Of a stretch of DNA of 11,326 bases, positions 1 to 5,918 are shown one piece after another (positions within the stretch are counted from its first letter, which is position 1; each line of letters opens with the position of its first letter). The translations under genes were made by a program, and so were the position numbers. This stretch comes from Bacteroidota bacterium (GTDB lineage Bacteria; Bacteroidota; Bacteroidia; Chitinophagales; LD1): assembly GCA_023428205.1 (NCBI GenBank), contig JAEYZB010000168.1, forward strand, positions 1 to 11,326, written 5' to 3'. Under the pieces are notes generated by a model, which did no database searches, was not told the origin of the DNA, and worked only from the letters and a program-made list of their open reading frames with translations.

Positions 1-170
1 CCACAAAAGCGATGCTTGTCAGAAAAAAAACATTTCTGAAAATTTGTGGAATTTTGTTTTGTAGTGCGGTGAATGAAAAGCTCATTTTTTCGTTTTACAA
101 CGTAAACTTCCATATTTTTTTGCCAATAGAAATAAAGAAAATAAACAGCCACAGAGAAGTGTCGTCAATT
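1..170. other. Gene-free left edge with nested inverted repeats
   Basis: I see no convincing gene here; the only open frame crossing it (plus strand from 12) has no domain-like character. The first 49 bases hold a nested fold. CCACAAA (1-7) pairs with TTTGTGG (43-49) and TCAGAAA (19-25) pairs with TTTCTGA (33-39). In between, AAGC (7-10) can pair with GCTT (14-17). It may be a terminator or the clipped end of a repeat lying left of the window. The rest is AT-rich spacer downstream of the exonuclease stop, with no clear terminator for it. Confidence 0.4.
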
Positions 171-902
171 TCAAACAATCACCACATCGCTATCGCTCAA
201 AGCGTTCGTATGCCCTTTTAGTTTTAGCACAATTCGCGCTACCGGAATCACATCGCGCTGACAATATTCCACAATACGATTTATGTCATTTTCGAGCCAA
301 TACACGCGACTTACGTCTTTCCCTTCAATGTCTTGCTTGGGTGATGGAATGCCGAGAGTGGCAGCAATCAGTTGTAGCGAAGTGTAGTTTTTAAAATCGC
401 CAAATCGCCACTGTTGCAAGGTATCAATGATGTTCATTTCCCAAGGTTTGCGCCCTGAAACATCTACTATAGGAGGCAGCGGTATGCCGTTTGCCAACAT
501 TCTGCGGCACATATATGGAATGTCAAACTCCCGAATGTTGTGTCCGCACAATTGCCAATCGCTATCGGAAAAATAATTTTTCAGCACATCGGCCAGTTGC
601 GTTAGTGCTTTTTTTTCATCATCGCCAAAAAAACTTTTCACGCGAAATACATCTTTCTTCTTTTCCTTATCGTGATGAAAATACCCCAGTGAAACACAAA
701 TCACTTTGCCAAATTCAGCGTAAATTCCGGCACGATTTTCATAGGTTTCTTTTTCGGTTTCTTGCGTGTTTGTAAAGGTGCGATGTTTGGCGGCCCATAA
801 GGTTTTCCACGTTTCATTTAAGTCTTCGTAACGCGGAACGGCAGGCACGGTTTCTATGTCTAAAAACAAAACTTGGCGAAGTGGATTGGCTGGTTGCTTC
901 AT
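171..902 (-). CDS. PolB-type 3'-5' exonuclease domain protein (DEDD, RNase H-like fold)
   Basis: A 243-residue cytoplasmic protein made almost wholly of a DEDD exonuclease domain of the kind fused to family B DNA polymerases (I believe Pfam DNA_pol_B_exo2). ExoI is LDIET, with metal-binding D15 and E17. ExoII is GHNIREFDIPY at about 120-130, with D127. ExoIII is YCQRDV at 213-218, with D217. All four acidic residues are present, so it should be an active metal-dependent nuclease on DNA or RNA 3' ends; its real substrate in Bacteroidota is not established. No polymerase part follows, which is normal for this stand-alone family. The ATG at 902 sits directly before MKQPANPLRQVLFLDIE, a suitable distance from ExoI. 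It lies 61 bp after the membrane-protein gene on the same strand and is probably co-transcribed with it. Repair or RNA turnover is only a guess. Confidence 0.87.
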   Translation of the reverse strand: MKQPANPLRQVLFLDIETVPAVPRYEDLNETWKTLWAAKHRTFTNTQETEKETYENRAGIYAEFGKVICVSLGYFHHDKEKKKDVFRVKSFFGDDEKKALTQLADVLKNYFSDSDWQLCGHNIREFDIPYMCRRMLANGIPLPPIVDVSGRKPWEMNIIDTLQQWRFGDFKNYTSLQLIAATLGIPSPKQDIEGKDVSRVYWLENDINRIVEYCQRDVIPVARIVLKLKGHTNALSDSDVVIV

Positions 903-963
903 AGTTTTAAATTATACATGATTGAGTGGAGTATTTCATCTATCTCATCGTCAAACGGTTTCA

Positions 964-1497
964 TTATAATAATTCTCGCGCCTCTGCTTTCAGAAATTCT
1001 AATGCCGTTTGTGTAGGCAACGGTTGTTCCATTTTTGCAATAATATCCAACAACAACTGCGAAAATTGCGCTGCACTCAATTCAGAAGATTGTTGGGCGG
1101 CAAACAGATTGATGAATTTCACCAACTCATTTTTGGCGGACGAAACTAAATTCCACGCTTCGGAAGAAATATATAATTGTTGGCTCAGGTTATGTTCAAA
1201 TTCGGTTTGAATGTTTGCCGTTAGGAGCATTTGCAACTGTTTTGCCGATAATCCTTCGAGCGACAAACGGCTGATGACAGCCCCAGGATGAATGCGCTCC
1301 AACAATAAAATCAATCGTTCGTAGGCTTGCAAACGAAGCAATACCGTTTCTTTTTTAGTCGTAATTTTTGCTTCTAAAATTCGTAATTGCTGATCTTTGT
1401 TAATGAATGCTTTTACAAAGTAGACCGCTACTGCGCCCACTAACAATGCAGGCAATGCAATTTTTGCCAGTTCTAAAAAGAAACTAATTTCTTCCAT
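964..1497 (-). CDS. Small membrane-anchored protein of unknown function
   Basis: A 177-residue protein with one N-terminal membrane segment (about residues 9-28, LAKIALPALLVGAVAVYFVK), then a charged, mainly helical cytoplasmic or periplasmic part. The stretch KKETVLLRLQAYERLILLLERI (about 48-69) looks like an amphipathic helix. From memory this resembles an uncharacterised Bacteroidota family (possibly DUF7935), but I cannot verify that. I chose the ATG at 1497. The frame stays open to an ATG at 1584, but that would overlap the divergent kinase start at 1573 and put 29 polar residues before the membrane helix. It precedes the exonuclease gene by 61 bp in the same direction. No catalytic motif is visible and I assign no function. 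Confidence 0.72.
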   Translation of the reverse strand: MEEISFFLELAKIALPALLVGAVAVYFVKAFINKDQQLRILEAKITTKKETVLLRLQAYERLILLLERIHPGAVISRLSLEGLSAKQLQMLLTANIQTEFEHNLSQQLYISSEAWNLVSSAKNELVKFINLFAAQQSSELSAAQFSQLLLDIIAKMEQPLPTQTALEFLKAEARELL

Positions 1498-1513
1498 ATT
1501 TGAGTTTGATGCA

Positions 1514-1568
1514 CTAAAGTACGTTTTTTTGGAATAGCGAAGCAGTGTAATCTCTTTTTCTATATTCG
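1514..1568. promoter_or_regulatory. Divergent promoter region of membrane protein and GHMP kinase
   Basis: The 75-bp spacer 1498-1572 must drive both divergent genes. On the plus strand TATATTCG (1561-1568) ends 4 nt before the kinase ATG; it matches the Bacteroidota -7 box TAnnTTTG except for C at position 7. No TTG lies about 19-21 nt upstream; the nearest (1529-1531) is 29 nt away. On the minus strand TACTTTAG (1521 down to 1514) is a one-mismatch -7 candidate 16 nt before the membrane-protein ATG. Both are pattern matches only. Confidence 0.35.
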
Positions 1569-1572
1569 CGTC

Positions 1573-2496
1573 ATGCCGCAGCAATCATTTTACGCACACG
1601 GAAAACTAATGCTCACGTCTGAATATTTTGTTTTAGACGGAGCTCAAACGTTGGCGTTCCCTACACGCTTTGGTCAGAAAATGATAGTTTCTTCTTTCCA
1701 TTCGTATAGCAGGCGACTGTTTTGGAAGGCCTATACTTCCGAGCAGAAATTGTGGTTGAATGCGGAGTTTGACAAACGCGATTTTCAAACACCACAAAGT
1801 GGAAAGGAAGTAGAAACATTAATTCGACTATTAAATGAAATCCGCAATCAGAATCCGCAATTTTTGTCAGGAAACGAAGATGTTTTAGTCGAGACTTATT
1901 TGGAATTTCCCAACGCTTGGGGCTTGGGGTCAAGTTCTACATTACTTTATTGTTTATCGCAGTTTGCGCAGGTAGATTGGCTGCCGTTGTTGCAAAAAAC
2001 AATCGGAGGTTCGGGTTATGACGTGGCATGTGCGGGCGCGAAGTCGGAAATTTTGTATCAACTCGTGAATGGAAAACCGCAGGTTCAAGAAACGTTTTTC
2101 AATCCTTCCTTCAGAAATAAATTATACTTCGTTTATCTCGGCAAGAAACAGCTTTCTACCGCTGGTATCGCACATTATCAGGAAACCGTTTCGCAAAAAG
2201 AAAAAACGATTGAGCGATTGAATGAAATCACTCAAGCAATTCTGCAATGCAGTTCACTTTCTGATTTTGACAAATTGATTGATGAACACGAAGCAATCAT
2301 TAGCCACGCATTGCAGTTGCCTCGTGTTCAGGAAGAATTATTTTCCGACTACTGGGGAAAAGTAAAATCGCTTGGTGCGTGGGGCGGTGATTTCGCGCTG
2401 TTTACCAATAATCGCAGTAAAGAGGATTTACTTGCGTACTTGCAAAAGAAAAATTTAAATGTTGTCTTTGCGTTTGATGAAATGATTTTGGTGTAG
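1573..2496 (+). CDS. GYDIA-family GHMP kinase
   Basis: A 307-residue cytoplasmic small-molecule kinase of the GHMP superfamily (galactokinase, homoserine, mevalonate and phosphomevalonate kinases). The N-terminal motif YAHGKLMLTSEYFVLDGA (7-24) contains the expected GK and E. The ATP-binding loop is GLGSSST (117-123). GSGYDVA (146-152) is the family signature with Val for Ile, and KSLGAWGGDFAL (265-276) is the C-terminal GHMP motif. In Bacteroidota this family is generally linked to the mevalonate route to isoprenoids, probably phosphorylating mevalonate or phosphomevalonate. That is family knowledge plus inference, since no other mevalonate gene lies in the window. The start at 1573 is fixed because only six residues precede the conserved YAHGK. 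The gene stands alone between divergent and convergent neighbours, so it is its own transcription unit. Confidence 0.88.
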   Translation: MPQQSFYAHGKLMLTSEYFVLDGAQTLAFPTRFGQKMIVSSFHSYSRRLFWKAYTSEQKLWLNAEFDKRDFQTPQSGKEVETLIRLLNEIRNQNPQFLSGNEDVLVETYLEFPNAWGLGSSSTLLYCLSQFAQVDWLPLLQKTIGGSGYDVACAGAKSEILYQLVNGKPQVQETFFNPSFRNKLYFVYLGKKQLSTAGIAHYQETVSQKEKTIERLNEITQAILQCSSLSDFDKLIDEHEAIISHALQLPRVQEELFSDYWGKVKSLGAWGGDFALFTNNRSKEDLLAYLQKKNLNVVFAFDEMILV

Positions 2497-2520
2497 CGCG
2501 ATAAACATGCTCATTTTTTT

Positions 2521-2545
2521 AACCCATTTGGGGTTTTATTTTTTC
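2521..2545 (+). terminator. Rho-independent terminator of the GHMP kinase
   Basis: AACCC (2521-2525) pairs with GGGTT (2531-2535) around a five-base loop and is followed by a T-rich tract (TTTTATTTTTT). It begins 24 nt after the kinase stop. On the other strand the hairpin is followed by A residues, so it should act only on plus-strand transcripts. The T tract overlaps the stop codon of the convergent thioredoxin-fold gene. Confidence 0.6.
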
Positions 2546-3725
2546 GCGGTCTCTGATATGATCAAGGCTTTCAACCCTTTGGCAGAACTATCATTTCCGC
2601 CATCTTCTTTTGCACGAAGCAATGCGTAATCGCAAGCTAATTCTGCTTCTTTCAAATCGCCTAATTTATAGCTCATGTAAGCGTAAATCGTGTTGTTTTC
2701 TGTATTGTTTTTCAATTCAACAGCGGTGTATGCCCATTTCTTGGCTTTTTCTAATTGTTTTTTGTCTTCAATATTCAGGTAGTAATTCCAAGCGATGTCA
2801 CTAAGTTCTTTATCATTTTTCAAACCAAATTTCTGTACATACTCCGAAGCATATTTGTCGTACATTTTCCAATTGCCGATGCGCTCGGTGTATTCCATAT
2901 ACGAACGGGCTATTTTTTCAGAAGCGTTGATTCCTCCTAAATCGTTCAGCAATTTTATCGCTCCGTGAAATAGTACTTCATCTTTTTTAATTACGGCATC
3001 GGCCAACGCTTTATCTGCAACGGTGTTTACCTTTTTTGCGAAGGTCGCTTCTCCGACTATCGCTTCTATGGCAGTACGGTTTTTCATAATGTACGCCAAG
3101 CCTGCCGATTGCAAATTATCGGTGGCATTGAAAATAGTTTGCACATATTTTTCATTTTTCAAATTAGCAGAGGAAAGACTATTGATGAACCCTTGTAATA
3201 TCGAATCAGAGCCACCTCCGATAAGTGCGAGCGTGTTTAAATAATCATTCAGAAAATTAATATCTCGTTTGCCGTTATTGTATTCGGCACGCATAACAGC
3301 AATTTTACTCGAAAGAGTGTCGGTTGCTTTTTGCGCTTCGTTCAATAATTTTTCAGCCGGAACAAAACCCATCGTTCGATATTTCACACTTCCGTCAGGA
3401 TTTATCCAAAGCAGAGTCGGATAACCGCGAACGGTAAATCTGCCGGATAGTTCAGGGCCTTCGCCTTTTCCATATCCATTTTTAGGTTTACGAAATGACT
3501 GTTGAAATATTCGCCTACTTCGTTATTGGTAAATGTTTCTGCCGAAAGTTTTTTGCATGGTCCGCACCACGTAGTATAGCAATCCATAAATACGATTTTG
3601 CCTTCCGTTTTGGCTTTCTCCAATGCTTGCTCAAAGGTCAGTTCGTGTTCGAAATTGATACCCTGTGCAAAGCTGCCGAAAGCTGCGAAATACCCTAAAA
3701 AAACGAGCAGAATTTTACTTTTCAT
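2536..3725 (-). pseudogene. Secreted thioredoxin-fold protein with C-terminal helical repeats, frameshifted
   Basis: Two adjacent open frames are one gene split by a -1 shift. The first (3725 to 3402) encodes a signal peptide (MKSKILLVFLGYFAAFGSFAQ) and the first half of a thioredoxin fold with the redox motif WCGPC (53-57). The second (2536-3387 from its first ATG, but open farther upstream) continues with RGYPTLLWINPDG, the thioredoxin cis-proline strand, and about 280 mostly helical residues that look TPR-like. Adding one base in the AAAA/GG run at 3464-3471 restores MDMEKGEGPELSGRFTVRGY and a protein of about 396 residues, a normal plan for Bacteroidota periplasmic thioredoxin-family proteins. 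Intact, it would do thiol-disulfide exchange in the envelope. Its ATG overlaps the murI stop by 11 nt, so it is probably translationally coupled. The break may be a read or assembly error, a real lesion or, less likely, programmed slippage. Confidence 0.8.
3464..3471 (-). other. Frameshift point in the thioredoxin-fold gene
   Basis: On the minus strand the codons ATG GAA AAG GCG lead into a frame that stops at 3402. One extra A or G in this run gives ATG GAA AAA GGC GAA GGC, which reads straight into the family-like sequence. The A AAG tetramer is slip-prone, but no obvious stimulatory stem or upstream Shine-Dalgarno-like element is seen beside it. Confidence 0.75.
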
Positions 3726-4548
3726 ATGAATGATTTTTCCAAATGTTGTTTAATGATAATTGAATTTTTTTACCCCAAAAAATTTGGGTGGTGCGTTCAA
3801 ACGATTCGGTGTAATCCGAAACGTAAAACAGATCTTCATGTGTTTTACGCTCGCTTGCCAAATTTTCTTTTTCTAATATCCATTTTAGTTTAGCGGCAAC
3901 GACTTCGGCTGAATCAAAAACTTTCACTTGTCCTTTGTAAAACGCGTTAATCTCATTTTTGATAAGTGGATAATGTGTACATGCTAATACCAATGCATCA
4001 ATTCCGTTCAAGGCTTCGTTTGAAAGATAGCTTTCCAATACGGCATTGCTGATGTTATTATTGTAAAAACCTTCTTCAATCATAGATGCCAAAAGCGGTG
4101 TGGCGAGCTCAGTGTATTGCAGTTCCGGTTTTCTGCGCGCAAACTTTTCGGGATAAACACCCGAAGCAATCGTGGTTTTTGTAGCAATTACACCCACCTT
4201 GTGAACATCGCTGTCGCTGATTACGGCTTCCACCATTGGGTCAATGACATTAATCACGGGAACGATGCCTTTGTATAAATCGCGTAACGGTTCATAAGCG
4301 GCTGCCGATGCGGTATTACAAGCAATCACTACGGCCTTACATTGCTGTTCGTGCAATAAAAAATTGGTGATTGTGGCAGCATACGAACGAATCAACTCCT
4401 TTGATTTATCGCCATACGGCAGGTGAGCTGTATCACCAAAATAGACAAGTTGCTCATTGGGCAATAGCTTAGAAATAGCATTGGCGACCGTTAAGCCGCC
4501 AATGCCCGAATCAAAGATTCCAATAGGTTTATGTTTGTTTACGCTCAC
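3715..4548 (-). CDS. murI: Glutamate racemase
   Basis: Converts L-glutamate to D-glutamate for peptidoglycan precursors in the cytoplasm, using two cysteines and no cofactor. The 277 residues are the usual family length. Visible motifs are GIFDSGIGGLTV (10-21), PYGDKSKE (44-51), VIACNTAS with catalytic C77, and LACTHYPLI with catalytic C190. The C-terminal end has FYVSDYTESFERTTQIFWG, also typical. The ATG at 4548 lies 5 bp after the stop of the second OmpH-like gene. The stop overlaps the thioredoxin-fold start by 11 nt, so murI is internal to an operon. OmpH-OmpH-murI is a familiar Bacteroidota order. All key residues are intact. Confidence 0.96.
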   Translation of the reverse strand: MSVNKHKPIGIFDSGIGGLTVANAISKLLPNEQLVYFGDTAHLPYGDKSKELIRSYAATITNFLLHEQQCKAVVIACNTASAAAYEPLRDLYKGIVPVINVIDPMVEAVISDSDVHKVGVIATKTTIASGVYPEKFARRKPELQYTELATPLLASMIEEGFYNNNISNAVLESYLSNEALNGIDALVLACTHYPLIKNEINAFYKGQVKVFDSAEVVAAKLKWILEKENLASERKTHEDLFYVSDYTESFERTTQIFWGKKIQLSLNNIWKNHSYEK

Positions 4549-4553
4549 AAAAA

Positions 4554-5099
4554 TTACTTTGGCGCGGCAGGATTTGCTGCTCCTTGTACAGGTGCGGGCA
4601 ACGTAGCTCCAATTTTTGTTTTTACCAATGCAGTTACGTCAGAGCCTGTTTCAGGGAAATATACTACACCGCCTGCGGCAATATCGAAAATATAAGCGTA
4701 TCCGTTTTCGCGCGCCACTTCTTTTACTCCTTTGATATATTTATCATTCAAAGGCTTCATCAATTCTTGTGCATAATTTTGCAAATCGTTTTGTGCTTTT
4801 TGTTCAAAATCGCCTAAACGTTTTTCCAAATCTTTTACTTCCTGAACTTTTGTATCCAAAACAACCTGTGTCATTTTATCTCCACCTTCTTGGATTTCAC
4901 GAGATTTCTTTTCGTACTCGCCATACATGGATTCCATGATTTTGGTATATTCTCCTTTCTTTTTTTCTACAGCTTCCGTCATTTGTTTGTATTCCGGTAA
5001 TGCTTGCAAAACTTCGGATGAATTCAAATGGCCAATTTTTTGTTGAGCAAAAGCGGTGGTTCCTGTAAGCAATAGTGTTGCTACTATGAGTTTCTTCAT
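4554..5099 (-). CDS. OmpH/Skp-family periplasmic chaperone (second copy)
   Basis: A 181-residue exported protein. The signal peptide is MKKLIVATLLLTGTTAFAQ, with probable cleavage after residue 18. The mature part starts QKIGHLNSSEVLQALPEYK, the typical OmpH opening. A long charged coiled coil follows (about 38-120), the tentacle of Skp, which cradles unfolded outer-membrane proteins on the way to the BAM complex. The C-terminal part (YIFDIAAGGVVYF) returns to the beta body, and the protein ends in an Ala/Pro-rich tail. It is a diverged paralogue of the upstream gene, 95 bp away. A promoter-like TTG-N19-TATTTTCG in that gap suggests it can be transcribed independently. It is followed 5 bp later by murI. 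Role assigned from family; client proteins unknown. Confidence 0.9.
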   Translation of the reverse strand: MKKLIVATLLLTGTTAFAQQKIGHLNSSEVLQALPEYKQMTEAVEKKKGEYTKIMESMYGEYEKKSREIQEGGDKMTQVVLDTKVQEVKDLEKRLGDFEQKAQNDLQNYAQELMKPLNDKYIKGVKEVARENGYAYIFDIAAGGVVYFPETGSDVTALVKTKIGATLPAPVQGAANPAAPK

Positions 5100-5127
5100 T
5101 TTTCTGTTTTTTAAATTTTACGAATGG

Positions 5128-5163
5128 CGAAAATAGCTTTTTTTGTTAAATGGGCAATTTGCC
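5128..5163 (-). promoter_or_regulatory. Internal promoter candidate before the second OmpH-like gene
   Basis: On the minus strand TTG (5157-5155), 19 nt of spacer and TATTTTCG (5135-5128) match the Bacteroidota -33/-7 layout, with C for the usual third T. The box ends 28 nt before the ATG at 5099. The perfect short palindrome GGCAA-T-TTGCC (5153-5163) covers the -33 element and could be an operator. This is the best-formed promoter pattern in the window; activity is inferred. Confidence 0.5.
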
Positions 5164-5194
5164 TGATTTTGTATTCTGTTTTTTTGTGAGCAGA

Positions 5195-5710
5195 TTATTT
5201 TTTCGTGATACCCATATTCATAAGAATATCATCACTCTTGTTGAATTTTTCGCTGGCGTAAAGCATTGCTACTCCGCTTTTATCTAAAATGAAGTCGTAC
5301 GACTTTGCTTGTGCGTACTTTTGAATTTCATCATAAATTTTGTCCTGAACAGGTTTTACCAATTCCTGACGTTTTTTAAACAAATCGCCATTCGGACCAA
5401 AACGGGCACGTTGTAATTCCTTCACTTCTTTATCTGCATTATCAATGTCTTTGATTTTTTGCTGTTTCATTTGTTCGGTCATTAGCACCTGTTCATTTTG
5501 GAACGTCTTGTACATATCTTCCACCGTTTTACGTTTTGCGTCCACTTCTTTTTGGTAGCCTTCCGACACTTTATCCAGTTGTTTTTGAGCATCGGCATAA
5601 GCCGGGATTTTACTAAGCAAATATTCTACATCTACATAACAGAACTTTTGCGCCTGAGAACTTACCGAAAGTCCGCATACCATAACACAAACAGACAATA
5701 GCTTTTTCAT
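5195..5710 (-). CDS. OmpH/Skp-family periplasmic chaperone (first copy)
   Basis: A 171-residue exported protein. The signal peptide is MKKLLSVCVMVCGLSVSSQA, with no cysteine placed for lipidation. The mature part begins QKFCYVDVEYLLSKIPAYADAQ, the OmpH strand and turn, followed by a highly charged coiled coil (about 40-125) and the closing element YDFILDKSGVAMLYA. Like Skp it should hold nascent outer-membrane proteins in the periplasm, probably as a trimer (family knowledge). It is the first gene of the four-gene minus-strand unit OmpH-OmpH-murI-thioredoxin. In many Bacteroidota bamA lies just upstream of such a pair; here the upstream neighbour is instead a divergent peptidase, so bamA must be elsewhere. 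Confidence 0.9.
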   Translation of the reverse strand: MKKLLSVCVMVCGLSVSSQAQKFCYVDVEYLLSKIPAYADAQKQLDKVSEGYQKEVDAKRKTVEDMYKTFQNEQVLMTEQMKQQKIKDIDNADKEVKELQRARFGPNGDLFKKRQELVKPVQDKIYDEIQKYAQAKSYDFILDKSGVAMLYASEKFNKSDDILMNMGITKK

Positions 5711-5918
5711 TTGTTTAAATTTTAATTTTGAAAGTAAAGATTGCTTTTACCCGCCAAAGTTAAACTATCGAACGAAGTTTTTAATTTTCTTAACGGAGAA
5801 AGAGTGCCTCCGTGCTCGTTTTTTTTATCCATCTGTCTAAGACATACAATGGCAAATCGTTATGAAATGGTTCGAAAAAACGAGGAGGTTTCCATATTTT
5901 TTTATCTTCGGTAAACCA
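5711..5918. promoter_or_regulatory. Divergent control region: OmpH unit and M61 peptidase
   Basis: On the minus strand TAACTTTG (5762-5755) is an exact TAnnTTTG -7 box, 45 nt before the first OmpH start, with TTA rather than TTG 19 nt upstream. On the plus strand TATCTTCG (5903-5910) lies 8 nt before the chosen peptidase ATG at 5919. Between them ACGGAG (5793-5798) pairs perfectly with CTCCGT (5808-5813), and a T8 run (5819-5826) follows closely. This is a terminator-like hairpin on the plus strand, although no plus-strand gene precedes it, so it could stop stray or leader transcripts. Confidence 0.45.

Noticed and set aside
12..221. 69-residue plus-strand open frame at the left edge
   Set aside because: No domain or signal-like pattern, AT-rich low-complexity content, and it runs into the antisense of the exonuclease gene.
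491..775. Plus-strand open frame inside the exonuclease gene
   Set aside because: It is antisense to a clearly coding frame with all catalytic motifs, and its translation has no recognisable features.
903..963. TATAAT-like sequence before the exonuclease as a sigma70 promoter
   Set aside because: The only TTGACG-like element is about 32 nt away, far too distant, and Bacteroidota use different boxes; co-transcription with the preceding gene is simpler.
1498..1584. Upstream ATG at 1584 for the membrane protein
   Set aside because: It would overlap the divergent kinase start and add 29 polar residues before the membrane helix; the ATG at 1497 is more natural.
3774..3788. CCCAAA-AAA-TTTGGG inverted repeat as a terminator
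   Set aside because: It lies inside the conserved murI C-terminus (FWGKK) and has no T tract on the correct side.
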